Positions 7,248 to 17,748 of a stretch of 32,472 nt of DNA are shown piece after piece (the first letter of the stretch is position 1; each line of letters opens with the position of its first letter). Location of the stretch: contig SYAN01000013.1 of assembly GCA_005787575.1 (NCBI GenBank), positions 1-32,472 on the forward strand, read 5' to 3'. This DNA is from Actinomycetota bacterium. GTDB taxonomy: Bacteria > Actinomycetota > Actinomycetes > Nanopelagicales > Nanopelagicaceae. The notes under the pieces were generated by a model, which did not search any database, had not been told where the DNA came from, and was given only the letters and a program-made list of their open reading frames with translations. The translations under genes and the position numbers were made by a program.

Positions 7248-7562
7248 ATGCTCAAACCCTCGACCGGAGATGTCAATCCGCGGCGTGATGGAAGTTATCG
7301 AGAGACTGGTCCCAGTGTTCAGTTAGGAAGTGGGGAGATCCTTGAACTGTCTTGGCAGGAGCGGGCTCTCTGTGCTCAAACTGATCCAGAAGCTTTCTTC
7401 CCTGAAAAAGGTGGCTCCACTCGCGAAGCAAAGCGCGTATGTATGTCATGCGAAGTTCGAGCAGAGTGTCTCGAGTATGCGCTGGCACATGATGAGCGCT
7501 TTGGAATTTGGGGCGGGCTATCAGAGCGCGAACGTCGTCGCCTCAAGCGCCGTCCAGCGTAA
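7248..7562 (+). CDS. whiB2: WhiB2-type iron-sulfur regulator
   Basis: A 104-residue WhiB-family protein. The four [4Fe-4S] cysteines are Cys42, Cys65, Cys68 and Cys74 (ALCAQTD, RVCMSCEVRAEC), followed by the GIWGG turn at 86-90 and a basic tail (SERERRRLKRRPA). The segment WQERALCAQTDPEAFFPEKGG is characteristic of WhiB2/WhmD, which controls septation and cell division in mycobacteria and streptomycetes. A TTG at 7221 is in frame but lies in the hairpin. ATG at 7248 is preferred because GGGAG (7232-7236) precedes it at good distance. The position after the nucleotidyltransferase is conserved. Confidence 0.93.
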   Translation: MLKPSTGDVNPRRDGSYRETGPSVQLGSGEILELSWQERALCAQTDPEAFFPEKGGSTREAKRVCMSCEVRAECLEYALAHDERFGIWGGLSERERRRLKRRPA

Positions 7563-7676
7563 CTCGCACTCTCCGCTCTTCTCGAATCTGTCTATTGACG
7601 CCCTGAAATATTTCTTATCTCAATTTTTTTCTAACTTTTCCTTTGATGGTTCTCGGCATAACTCTGTAGGTCAGCG

Positions 7677-10600
7677 ATGACTCGAGTCACTGCGATTCTC
7701 ATCTCTCATGACGGTGCGACGTGGTTGCCCCAGACCGTTGCGGCATTGGCGTCCCAGAGTCATCCCATAGATCGCATAGTCGCAGTAGATACTGGTTCAA
7801 CTGATGACTCAGTGAGATTGTTACGTAGCGCAGGAATTCACATCATTGAATCCAGACGCGGGATGGGGTTTGGCGAAGCAGTCCAGGTTGCCGTTGATGC
7901 AACACCTGCTTTCGTAGCTACGCAGTCGAAAGGAAAGAGTCTGCCTTCATCTTCTGGATCGAATTCACAGAAGATCGAAGAACCAAATGTGGAGCAAGAG
8001 GTTCAGGAGTGGCTCTGGATCGTGCACGACGATTGCGCCCCGGCCAAGGATGCGCTAGAGCGACTACTTGCCGGAGTTAAAGAGAAGCCACAGGTAGCCC
8101 TTGCTGGACCGAAGCTTCGAGGTTGGCACGATAGAAAGCATCTACTTGAACTCGGAGTAAGTATCGCGACCAATGGCGCGCGATGGACTGGTCTGGAATA
8201 TCGAGAGCAGGATCAGGGTCAGCATGATGATGAACGCGATGTGCTCGCAGTAAGCACCGCTGCGATGTTGATACGCCGGGAAGTTTTCACTGAACTAGGA
8301 GGCTTTGATCCCAAACTCTCGCTTTTCCGAGATGATGTTGATTTAGGTTGGCGAGTTCGAGCGGCGGGTCACTCGGTTCTTGCAGTTCCTGAAGCCATTG
8401 CTTATCACGGTGAAGCGGCATCTAATGAGCGACGTTCCATCGATGTCGATGATGCGCTTTTACACCGGCCACTTCTACTCGATCGAAGGCATGCCGCTTA
8501 CGTCCTTCTGGCTAACGCCTCCTTGATCTTTCTACCAATTCTTGCACTCCAACTGCTCCTTAGCGCTTTGGCCAGATCTATGGGATATCTCATAGCAAAA
8601 CTTCCTGGATATGCACTTGATGAGTTGGCCGCAGTCGCACTAGTTCTTATCAAGCCGCAAGAGATATTCGCTGCCCGAAAAGAACGTCGGCGCCAACGGT
8701 TGATTCCGGGATCAGCAATCAGGACATTTCTCCCGCCGCGAGGTTTTCAATTCCGCCTCGCTTTCGAGAGGGCGCGCAATGCATTCGAGCGATACCTTTC
8801 CAGGCGAATCCCTTTTCAACTCCTCCCAAATGAGAGTGAAAGTTCAGTCCTAGACATCAATGATGAAAAACTGGAAGAAGAGGAGATCTTTACTGAGCGT
8901 AAATCTACAATCCGCACGCTCTTAACCCGACCACTCTTTCTTTTCTCTTTAGCAGTGGTATTTCTTACCTTGATAGCCTCGCGCAATCGCCTTGGGGCGA
9001 TTGAGGGTGGAGCCCTTCTCCAATCACCATCATCGGGCTGGGACTTGATAGAAAAGTATCTTGAGTCTTGGCATCCGATCGCCCTTGGCTCTAGCGCGAA
9101 TACGCCAACGTGGATTGCTCTGGTGGGTCTTGCCTCAGCCCTACTGCTCGGGAATTTGAAACTGCTGATCGCACTCTTCTTCTTCGCTGCGATTCCACTC
9201 GCGCTCTGGATCGGATATCGATTCGCAAAGGCATTCACTACATCCACGTTGATAGCTCTCATGGCAGCAATTGCATTCGCTTTCTCACCACCGATACTTC
9301 ATGCCGTCACTCACGGATTAATAGGGACTCTGGTCATTGCCTTGATCACTCCACTCTTGATCAGATCAATGATGAACGCTGGCGTGATAGAACATTTGAG
9401 CTGGCGAGCAGTAGCTGCACATGCTCTTCTCTATGCGATAGCTCTTGCCTTTTCGCCACCTGCATTTATAGTTCTCGGTGCCTGGCATTTCCTAACTTCA
9501 GCCATACAGACCATCGGTGAGTTCCGTAAACGATTGATGGGAGCGAACAGCGACCTTGACCTAGTGATCACAAGAATTGTGAAGCGTTCGCTCATCCTGG
9601 TTGGTGCGATTGCGATAAATATCCCTTGGTCACTCGAGCTTTTGGCGCATCCTTCGCGCTCTCTACTTGAACCTGGTGTCAGCCTCGAGGGCGCTCATGA
9701 ACTCCTCCTCATATTCGGTAATCCAGGCTTGAGCTTTGCAACCCTATCGGCTGCACCAATCATCATGATGATTGCTCTCTTTCGTCGTGACTGTCAAGCA
9801 ATCGCTTTGATCGCCCTCTTCGTCTTTTCTGTCATCGCCCTCCTTTCACTCTTTTCAATCGCCGGACATGGCAGTAGCCAACTCGTCGCACCTTCACTTG
9901 GTGGCGCCGCGATTCTCTTCATCGCACTCTCCATTGTCGCTGGGATTCGGCTTCTTGAACTTGTTCTACCTCAGATACGCGAATCCGCCCTCAACTTCAG
10001 ACATTTCGCCGCTGCTGCAATTGCGATTTCAGTTCTCCTCACTTCACTCTCTTCCATCATTTGGTGGATAGGTCCCGGAGCAGATGGACCAGTTCGAAAC
10101 GAGGAGACCTTTTCCGTTCCGGCATTCATCATCGCCAATGCAACGACGCAAGAGCGATATAAGTCTCTGCTTATTCGTGAACGCGAGGGAAGGTTGCTCT
10201 ATTGGGTCGTGCGAGATAAGCCGTTGGAAATCGGGGATTCGGATATTGTCTATGGCAGCAGTGAACCCATTGAAGAAGCCGTTGCCGGATTAGTGACTGG
10301 CGCTGGTATTGAGAGTAGTTCTATTTTCGGTGACTATGGAATTCGATATCTATTCTTGACTCAACCAGTCAATAAGTCCCTCGCTCGAACCATTGACGGA
10401 ATCGGGGGTTTCACCCGCGCGAGTTCGACTGATGCTGGAATAGTTTGGAAGGTTGTTGGTGCATCTTCCAGAGTCTCGTTATTACCCGATGTTCTTGATG
10501 ATGGTGAGAGCGAACTCTCAATTTCTCTTGGAAGCGAAGAACTTCTCGCAGAAGGAACACTCACTCGGTCAGGGACAGTCACCATCGCCGAACGCTTTGA

Positions 10601-10844
10601 CGATCGCTGGCGGATGTTGGTCAATAACAATCGCGTTGAACTTACTCGAGGTGTCTCAGGACTGCCGCAATTCGAGATTACGTCCTCACTTCTTAGCGAA
10701 GGTGGAGACTTCATCATCTATCACGACGGGACTTCTCGACGCGGTTGGCTCTCGCTCCAATTCATCGCATTGGCGACTGTTGTGATTCTGGCTCTGCCAT
10801 CAAGGCGACGTAGAAGTGATGTGCCAATCGAGGAGCTGTCGTGA
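7677..10844 (+). CDS. Large membrane glycosyltransferase, family 2
   Basis: 1055 residues. The N-terminal 260 form a GT2 (GT-A fold) domain: VTAILISHDGATWLPQTVAAL, VDTGSTDDS, the metal-binding Asp pair in WIVHDDCAP (118-119), and the acceptor-site FRDDVDLGWRVRAAG (217-231). A Ser-rich stretch at about 84-110 is inserted in the domain. From residue 275 onward come many hydrophobic segments, and the last 200 residues look soluble and beta-rich (SLGSEELLAEGTLTRSG) before a final helix near 1025-1043. The layout suggests a membrane-bound enzyme building an envelope glycan from a lipid or nucleotide donor, fitting the mannose genes around it. Product and donor are unknown. It overlaps the DUF5719 gene in GTGA. 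Confidence 0.85.
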   Translation: MTRVTAILISHDGATWLPQTVAALASQSHPIDRIVAVDTGSTDDSVRLLRSAGIHIIESRRGMGFGEAVQVAVDATPAFVATQSKGKSLPSSSGSNSQKIEEPNVEQEVQEWLWIVHDDCAPAKDALERLLAGVKEKPQVALAGPKLRGWHDRKHLLELGVSIATNGARWTGLEYREQDQGQHDDERDVLAVSTAAMLIRREVFTELGGFDPKLSLFRDDVDLGWRVRAAGHSVLAVPEAIAYHGEAASNERRSIDVDDALLHRPLLLDRRHAAYVLLANASLIFLPILALQLLLSALARSMGYLIAKLPGYALDELAAVALVLIKPQEIFAARKERRRQRLIPGSAIRTFLPPRGFQFRLAFERARNAFERYLSRRIPFQLLPNESESSVLDINDEKLEEEEIFTERKSTIRTLLTRPLFLFSLAVVFLTLIASRNRLGAIEGGALLQSPSSGWDLIEKYLESWHPIALGSSANTPTWIALVGLASALLLGNLKLLIALFFFAAIPLALWIGYRFAKAFTTSTLIALMAAIAFAFSPPILHAVTHGLIGTLVIALITPLLIRSMMNAGVIEHLSWRAVAAHALLYAIALAFSPPAFIVLGAWHFLTSAIQTIGEFRKRLMGANSDLDLVITRIVKRSLILVGAIAINIPWSLELLAHPSRSLLEPGVSLEGAHELLLIFGNPGLSFATLSAAPIIMMIALFRRDCQAIALIALFVFSVIALLSLFSIAGHGSSQLVAPSLGGAAILFIALSIVAGIRLLELVLPQIRESALNFRHFAAAAIAISVLLTSLSSIIWWIGPGADGPVRNEETFSVPAFIIANATTQERYKSLLIREREGRLLYWVVRDKPLEIGDSDIVYGSSEPIEEAVAGLVTGAGIESSSIFGDYGIRYLFLTQPVNKSLARTIDGIGGFTRASSTDAGIVWKVVGASSRVSLLPDVLDDGESELSISLGSEELLAEGTLTRSGTVTIAERFDDRWRMLVNNNRVELTRGVSGLPQFEITSSLLSEGGDFIIYHDGTSRRGWLSLQFIALATVVILALPSRRRRSDVPIEELS

Positions 10845-12163
10845 GTTCTCAGGGCACTGTGCGAAGAAAATCCTTTCGAAGTTGGCGACTTCAAAGTGCT
10901 CTCCTTCTGATTGGATCGCTTCTGATTTCGTTTGTTGCCTCGCGGCAAGGGGATCCAAGTGCTCAAGTTGAGCGCACCGCCTCTATTCCTGCGACAGTCT
11001 GTCCAAATCTTGGTGGAGATGCGAGGACAGTGGCGCTACTTCCAAGTGCAGCGACAAAAATCAAAGATGCCAAGAGTAGGAAGATCAATTTCGCAAAGGC
11101 AAAGAGCAATCCCTATCTACTCGCCCGTGGTTCGATTGTGGTCTCTGGCAGTGATGTCTCCTCAACTGTCATCCGATCACGTGCCGGCAAATTCACTTCC
11201 GCAACCACATGCCTTATTGGATCTGGCGATCAATGGTTCGTCGGAGGAAGTGGTGCATTGGGATCGACTGCGAGAATCTTGGTAATCAACTCAGGACTTA
11301 GTACTTCTACGATTGAGATCCGCTCTTTTGGGAAATCAGGAAAGTCCGGTGAGAAAGTCATCGCTCTGCCGGCTGTCTCCCAGCGCGAAGTCCGTATCGA
11401 TTCGCTCGCACCTGGCGAAGAAGTGGTGGCGCTAGAAGTGATTACCCGTTCGGGAAGGGTAAGTGCATTCCTCTTCGACCAGCGTGGCCGAGGTCTTAAC
11501 TCTCTCGGTGGCGACTTCGTCTCATCAAGTGAGGCGAGCGAAAGATTGGTGATCACTTCAATTCCTGTTCGACATCGAGGTTCTGCAATCGCGACTCATC
11601 AACTTCATCTCATTGCCACAGGATCTAGGTCGGCGGTGGTTGATGTCGAGTTGGTTAGTGATGGAAGTCGTTTCACTCCGGTTGGTCTCTCTGATCGCAC
11701 AATCGAAAGTCAGCGAGTTACCTCACTTCGATTACCAAAGGAGCTTGGAAAGCGACCAGCGACGTTAATCATCACGTCGACTGAACCAGTCGCAGCCTCA
11801 GTATTTACCAGCACTGGACGCGAATTTGCATGGTCTACACCATCGATTGCACTGAAGCGCCTTGGTTGGAATGTTGGTGGGTTAGAGCCAACGATCACTA
11901 TGGTTGGCAAGAGTGTGAGAGTCACAGCGTTGGTCAAGCTTCGAAGTGGGAAAGTTCTCACCAAGAACCTCAATGGCGCGGAAGTAGTCCAGTGGAAGGT
12001 TCCACCCAATTCAAGATTGATCCGGTTTAGCAGTCTGGATCCGATTCACTTCGGGGCAACGTGGTCCAGCAGTGATGGATTCACAAGCGTTCCGCTCAAT
12101 CCTGGCACTGAACTTGAGCGGGCAACGACACCGACATTCGATCTTGGCGCGCTCTTCGGTTGA
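10841..12163 (+). CDS. DUF5719 family anchored extracellular protein
   Basis: 440 residues with a basic N-terminus and one signal-anchor helix at about 18-35, then a long Ser/Thr/Val-rich, beta-strand-rich exterior. It matches the actinobacterial DUF5719 family, whose role is unknown and which regularly follows this large GT2. The tandem CXC-free body with SSTVIRSRAG, STARILVINSG and SSDGFTSVPL segments looks like repeated beta-sandwich units. It starts with GTG, overlapping the glycosyltransferase stop by 4 bases, with GAGGAG just upstream, so the two are co-translated. A role as an outer-face partner of the glycosyltransferase is inference. Confidence 0.78.
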   Translation: MSSQGTVRRKSFRSWRLQSALLLIGSLLISFVASRQGDPSAQVERTASIPATVCPNLGGDARTVALLPSAATKIKDAKSRKINFAKAKSNPYLLARGSIVVSGSDVSSTVIRSRAGKFTSATTCLIGSGDQWFVGGSGALGSTARILVINSGLSTSTIEIRSFGKSGKSGEKVIALPAVSQREVRIDSLAPGEEVVALEVITRSGRVSAFLFDQRGRGLNSLGGDFVSSSEASERLVITSIPVRHRGSAIATHQLHLIATGSRSAVVDVELVSDGSRFTPVGLSDRTIESQRVTSLRLPKELGKRPATLIITSTEPVAASVFTSTGREFAWSTPSIALKRLGWNVGGLEPTITMVGKSVRVTALVKLRSGKVLTKNLNGAEVVQWKVPPNSRLIRFSSLDPIHFGATWSSSDGFTSVPLNPGTELERATTPTFDLGALFG

Positions 12164-12200
12164 TTAAGTTAGTTCTACTAGGCTTTCGATATGTAGTGGT

Positions 12201-12255
12201 TAGGTAGTTGGTAGGTAGTTAGTAGGTAGTTAGTAGGTAGTTAGTAGGCAGATAG
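12201..12255. repeat. Five tandem 11-bp repeats upstream of DUF3499 gene
   Basis: Unit TAGGTAGTTAG. Copies at 12212-12222, 12223-12233 and 12234-12244 are identical; the flanking copies at 12201-12211 (last bases GG) and 12245-12255 (TAGGCAGATAG) are diverged. The array ends 17 bp before a promoter-like -35. An 11-bp period puts each copy near the same face of the helix. The array has stop codons in the forward frames, so it is non-coding. Confidence 0.9.
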
Positions 12256-12272
12256 TAAGTACTTGGTTGGCT

Positions 12273-12301
12273 TTGAGTCAGAGTTACTCAGTAGCGATAC
12301 T
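12273..12301 (+). promoter_or_regulatory. Putative promoter of DUF3499-phosphomannomutase
   Basis: TTGAGT at 12273-12278, a 17-base spacer, and GATACT at 12296-12301. The predicted transcript start is near 12308, leaving a leader of about 27 bases with a strong ribosome site. Confidence 0.5.
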
Positions 12302-12322
12302 TCGTAATCGATACTGGTGGGG

Positions 12323-12329
12323 AAGGAGG
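12323..12329 (+). promoter_or_regulatory. Consensus Shine-Dalgarno of DUF3499 gene
   Basis: AAGGAGG, 5 bases before ATG at 12335. It decides that start over the in-frame GTG at 12317 (which lies upstream of the site) and the GTG at 12332 (too close). Confidence 0.8.
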
Positions 12330-12334
12330 AGGTG

Positions 12335-12688
12335 ATGGGTAAGAGTGGTGGTGTGCGACGCTGTTCGAGGACCTCATGCAATGAACGTGCTGTTGCGATT
12401 CTCTCCTATAACTACGGTGATCAGGTAGCCCAACTCTCTCCGATTCAGGGATTAGTTGAACCACACACTTATGATCTATGTTCTCGCCACAGCCAATCGC
12501 TCAAAGTCCCAGTCGGTTGGAAGATCATCATCAATGAGATCGCCGACCAACCTCTCGCTTCTAATGAGGACTTCGCTGAAATCGCCAAAGCAGTCAGGGG
12601 TGTGCTCGAGGAAGATGTAGAAGCTGATTCTTCAGAGAGTAATCTTCAACCTGAATTGCGAAGACGCGGACACCTTCGAGCCCTCTAG
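12335..12688 (+). CDS. DUF3499 family zinc-ribbon-like protein
   Basis: 117 residues. The N-terminal half matches DUF3499: RRCSRTSCNERAVAILSYNYGD, then PHTYDLCSRHSQSLKVPVGW. Cysteines in CSRTSC and the later CSRH resemble a four-ligand zinc site. The acidic C-terminal third (LEEDVEADSSES) looks disordered. The function is unknown. As in mycobacteria it sits directly before phosphomannomutase, 36 bp away, and likely shares its transcript. ATG 12335 is chosen for its AAGGAGG site. Confidence 0.87.
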   Translation: MGKSGGVRRCSRTSCNERAVAILSYNYGDQVAQLSPIQGLVEPHTYDLCSRHSQSLKVPVGWKIIINEIADQPLASNEDFAEIAKAVRGVLEEDVEADSSESNLQPELRRRGHLRAL

Positions 12689-12724
12689 AATTCGAAGATC
12701 GCCCAACGAAGAAGTAGGGGACTC

Positions 12725-14101
12725 ATGATCAAGCCCGCGACCCTTGATCGCATCATCAAGGCGTATGACATCCGGGGTCTCGTCGGCTCCGAGATCAATG
12801 AAGAATTCACCTTCGCTGCCGGAAGTGCTTTCGCACGATTCCTTGAGATGGAGCGCGAACCTTCGAGAGTGGTCATTGGCGAAGATATGCGCCCTTCTTC
12901 GACGCCGCTTGCAGATGCATTCTCTGACGGGATAAATAGCCAAGGGCTAGATGTTCTTCGCATCGGATTAGCTTCGACCGATCAACTCTATTTTGCTTCG
13001 GGGGAGCTTGGACTTCCTGGAGCGATGTTTACCGCAAGCCACAATCCTGCCGAATACAACGGCATCAAACTCTGTCGATCGGGCGCGAAACCAATCGGTC
13101 AAGAATCTGGACTTGGCTGGATAAAGAGCGCAATACGCGAAGGAACCCCCATCGTAAATCGCCCACCGGGTCACAGTGAGAGTCGAGATCTCTTAGATGA
13201 TTATGTCGAATTCCTCTTCTCACTTTTTGACATTGACTTCTCCAAGGGGAGAAAACTCCGACTCGTGGTTGATGCTGGAAATGGGATGGCTGGGCATACC
13301 GCACCAAAAGTCTTTGATCGAATCTCTGGTGAACTATTTCCACTGTACTTCGAACTAGATGGAACATTCCCAAATCATGAAGCCAATCCGATTGAGCCGG
13401 CGAATCTCACTGATCTTCAAAAAGCGGTGAAGCAGAAGAATGCAGATCTCGGTTTGGCCTTTGATGGAGATGCTGATCGTTGTTTCTTAGTAGATGAAAA
13501 GGGCGAACTGATTTCACCCTCTGCCGTTACCGCGCTTATCGCGGCTCAAGAACTGGAGAAGAGCCCGGGAGCAAAGATCATTTACAACCTCATCTCTTCG
13601 CGCGCGGTTGCCGAAGTGATCCAAGAAAGAGGTGGTGTTGGGATTCGAAGTCGAGTCGGACACTCCTTCATCAAGAAGTTGATGGCAGAGCACCGTGCGA
13701 TTTTTGGCGGTGAACACTCAGGACATTTCTATTTCGAAAAGTTCTGGAACGCTGATTCAGGGATGCTCGCTGCTCTCTACGCCATCGCTGCTTTGAAAGC
13801 TACACGAAAGAGTATGAGTCAGATCCTCACTGATTTCGATCGTTATTTCCAAAGTGGTGAAATTAATAGCAGAGTCGATGATGTAGAAGGTGCGATGAAG
13901 CGGGTACTAGCCACATTCCCAGAGTCATCGCATAAACATGACCTTCTGGATGGACTCACAGTCGAGCCGAAAGATTCGAAGCAGTGGTGGTTCAATGTGA
14001 GAGCTTCCAATACCGAGCCGCTACTTCGCCTCAACGTGGAGGCTCAAGATGAGGCGAAGATGGTCGAGATTCGAGATCAAGTTCTCACTTTGATTCGCTA
14101 A
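12725..14101 (+). CDS. manB: Phosphomannomutase/phosphoglucomutase
   Basis: 458 residues of the alpha-D-phosphohexomutase family, interconverting mannose-6-phosphate and mannose-1-phosphate. All four active-site loops are visible: the phosphoserine loop TASHNPAEYNG (Ser105), the Mg-binding DGDADR (247-252), the sugar-binding GGEHSGHFYF (328-337) and the phosphate-binding RASNTEPLLRL (about 426). An AGGGG site lies 4 bases before the ATG. It feeds the guanylyltransferase at 6159 for GDP-mannose. The isomerase gene manA, often found next in actinobacteria, is not between this gene and sahH. Some family members also act on glucose phosphates, so dual specificity is possible. Confidence 0.9.
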   Translation: MIKPATLDRIIKAYDIRGLVGSEINEEFTFAAGSAFARFLEMEREPSRVVIGEDMRPSSTPLADAFSDGINSQGLDVLRIGLASTDQLYFASGELGLPGAMFTASHNPAEYNGIKLCRSGAKPIGQESGLGWIKSAIREGTPIVNRPPGHSESRDLLDDYVEFLFSLFDIDFSKGRKLRLVVDAGNGMAGHTAPKVFDRISGELFPLYFELDGTFPNHEANPIEPANLTDLQKAVKQKNADLGLAFDGDADRCFLVDEKGELISPSAVTALIAAQELEKSPGAKIIYNLISSRAVAEVIQERGGVGIRSRVGHSFIKKLMAEHRAIFGGEHSGHFYFEKFWNADSGMLAALYAIAALKATRKSMSQILTDFDRYFQSGEINSRVDDVEGAMKRVLATFPESSHKHDLLDGLTVEPKDSKQWWFNVRASNTEPLLRLNVEAQDEAKMVEIRDQVLTLIR

Positions 14102-15453
<1,352 letters not shown>

Positions 15454-15454
<1 letters not shown>

Positions 15455-16143
15455 TGCCATCGGTTCTGGTCGTCGAGGATGATCAAGATCTCGCTGAGAT
15501 GCTTGGGATCGTCCTCAACGGCGCCGGAATCGAAGTTGATCTTGTAAGCCGTGGCGATGAGGTCATGGATGTTTTTCGTAACAACCAACCTGACGTTGTC
15601 CTTCTGGATGTGATGCTCCCTGGCCTTGATGGAGTAGAAGTCTGTAAGGCGATTCGGGAAGAATCCCCTCGAGTTCCGATCATCTTCCTCTCCGCCAAGG
15701 GTGAAACAACTGACAAGATCAGCGGGCTTGATGCAGGAGCTGATGATTATCTCGTCAAACCAATGGAGCACTACTCAGAGTTAGTCGCTCGAATCCGTGC
15801 GCAGCTTCGGCGAAACTCACGGCAGTTAAGTGGTGCACTGACAATGGGTGACCTCAATATCGATCTCGTCGAACACACAGTGACTCGCGGAGGAAAGGCG
15901 ATCGCTTTGACTCGGCTCGAGTTCGATCTCCTCGTGGCCCTTGCCAAAGAGCCCGGACGGGTCTTCACTCGAGAAGAACTGCTCCATGAAGTATGGGATT
16001 ACCGTCACTCATCGGACACGCGGCTCGTCAATGTCCACATCCAAAGACTTCGAGCAAAGATCGAACATGATCCGGAGAATCCGCAACTGATTACCACGAT
16101 TCGTGGTGTTGGTTATAAATCCGGCGTGCTCACGGTTCGCTAA
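15454..16143 (+). CDS. mtrA: Response regulator MtrA
   Basis: 229 residues, an OmpR-family regulator. The receiver domain carries the phospho-acceptor Asp52 (LLDVMLPG), the acidic pair in VVEDDQD and the Lys in DDYLVKPM. A winged-helix DNA-binding domain follows (LTRLEFDLLVALAKEPGRVFTREELL, RLVNVHIQRLRAKI). The match in sequence, length and order with mtrB supports MtrA, the essential actinobacterial regulator of cell-wall turnover, DNA replication and division. It starts at ATG 15454, sharing one base with the sahH stop; an upstream in-frame GTG at 15436 lies inside sahH and is not needed. mtrB follows after 18 bp. Confidence 0.92.
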
Positions 16144-16161
16144 TTTCGGATCCAGATCACA

Positions 16162-17715
16162 ATGCTTAAGCGCCCTTTCACGGCGCTTCGCCAATCCCTC
16201 GCGCTTCGCGTCGTAGTTATTGCTATCACCTTCTTCACAATCTCTTCAGGTGTAGTCGGGACGGTCATCTTCAATCAGATTCGAGATCGAATCATCGAAG
16301 ACCGAATCGACAACTCCATCAATGAAGCAACTACGACGATTGCAGCAGCTGAATTCCGTTTCTCCATCATCCAAGGAACAGATACCTCCATTTTGGAGCG
16401 GACTTTCAACGACGTACTCCAGCTCGGCAATACCCCAGGTGCGCTTCTCTTCGGAAGGGAGATTGCGCTTGTGAAGAGCCCTGAGAATGAGATTGCAACC
16501 TTGGATTTCACAAGAACCTCAAACTTCCTCCAACTCACTTCGATACCTTCAGATCTTCGAAGCGATCTTGTCGACTCTACGGAGGTGAAGTGGCGTCTCA
16601 CTGAGATCACTTACTTGAGTGGTCGTTCTTTCCCGGGAGTGGCAATTGGCAGGAAGATCTTGGTTCAAGGCGCAGGGCCCTATGAGATGTATGTCTTCTT
16701 CTCCTTCAAGGGTCAGCAAGATTCGATCGATATTGTCGCTCGCGGTCTGCTTGTCGCGGGAATCCTGGTCTTCGTTCTGATTCTTGGAATTGCTGTATTA
16801 ATTGTCAGAAGGGTTGTGGAGCCGATTCGAAGGATCGCAGTCACTGCCGAATCCTTCACGAGTGGGGATTTCTCCAAACGGGTAGATGTTGAAGGAGACG
16901 ATGAGATTGCAGCGCTTGGACGGTCATTTAATGAGATGGCTTTCTCCATCCAACAACAGATCTCCCGGCTTGAAAACCTTTCAAGAATGCAACAACGATT
17001 CGTCTCCGATGTCTCGCATGAGTTAAGAAATCCTTTGACTACAGTGCGAATGGCGTCAGAAGTAATTCTTGCGGCCAAGAGTGATTTTGATCCGACGGTG
17101 GCAAGAAGTGCTGAGATCTTGATGACTCAGATAACTAGGTTCGATCAACTTCTCACCGACTTGCTTGAGGTGAGTCGATTCGATGCCGCAGTCGCCACTC
17201 TTGCATCAGAACCCATTGATCTTGCCGCACTTCTTCGTGAAACTATCGATGAGTTCGATCTACGTAGTACTCGCGTGGAAGTTCGCCTCATCCCCATGAG
17301 CGCCTCCACTGTGATTGCAGGCGATGCAAGGCGAGTCAAACGGATCATGCGAAACCTCCTCAGTAATGCCCTTGATCATGGTGAGGGTAAGGAGATCTTG
17401 GTGACGATTGAGCGAAAGGAGAGCAGCGTCGATCTCGGCTTTCGCGATTTCGGGGTTGGCCTCGAGCCGGAACAATTTGAGCGAGTCTTTGAGCGGTTCT
17501 GGCGGGCCGATGCATCAAGGTCTAGAGAGCGTGGCGGCACGGGACTCGGCCTTGCCATCGCAAGAGAAGATGCCAAGCTCCATGGCGGATCAATCCGAGT
17601 CTTTGGTGAGAAAGGTAGAGGAGCGCTCTTCCAAGTTACCTTGCCGATTGCTTCTGGGCAGCCGATTACTGATTCCCCAACTGACCTCCATGCACAGTTC
17701 GACTCTTTGGGTTGA
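16162..17715 (+). CDS. mtrB: Sensor histidine kinase MtrB
   Basis: 517 residues, partner of MtrA. Membrane helices at about 16-38 and 191-216 flank an extracellular sensor region of about 150 residues. Then come a HAMP linker (217-270), the dimerisation/phosphorylation domain with His286 in SHELRNPLTTVRMA, and an ATPase domain with N-box NLLSNALDHGEG, G1 DFGVGL and G2 GGTGLGLAI. All catalytic motifs are intact. The usual next gene, lpqB, whose lipoprotein modulates MtrB in mycobacteria, is absent: comF starts 33 bp later. No good Shine-Dalgarno is seen. Confidence 0.92.
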   Translation: MLKRPFTALRQSLALRVVVIAITFFTISSGVVGTVIFNQIRDRIIEDRIDNSINEATTTIAAAEFRFSIIQGTDTSILERTFNDVLQLGNTPGALLFGREIALVKSPENEIATLDFTRTSNFLQLTSIPSDLRSDLVDSTEVKWRLTEITYLSGRSFPGVAIGRKILVQGAGPYEMYVFFSFKGQQDSIDIVARGLLVAGILVFVLILGIAVLIVRRVVEPIRRIAVTAESFTSGDFSKRVDVEGDDEIAALGRSFNEMAFSIQQQISRLENLSRMQQRFVSDVSHELRNPLTTVRMASEVILAAKSDFDPTVARSAEILMTQITRFDQLLTDLLEVSRFDAAVATLASEPIDLAALLRETIDEFDLRSTRVEVRLIPMSASTVIAGDARRVKRIMRNLLSNALDHGEGKEILVTIERKESSVDLGFRDFGVGLEPEQFERVFERFWRADASRSRERGGTGLGLAIAREDAKLHGGSIRVFGEKGRGALFQVTLPIASGQPITDSPTDLHAQFDSLG

Positions 17716-17748
17716 TTCACTCAGCAAGAGAGAAGTTTTACTAGATGA

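Noticed and set aside
8816-9262. 148-residue antisense reading frame inside the large glycosyltransferase
   Set aside because: Low-complexity Arg/Ser-rich translation, typical of a shadow frame.
12201-12255. Possible CRISPR array
   Set aside because: Units are 11 bp and directly adjacent with no spacers, and no cas gene is nearby.
12317-12334. GTG start for the DUF3499 gene
   Set aside because: It lies upstream of the consensus Shine-Dalgarno at 12323-12329, which clearly serves ATG 12335.
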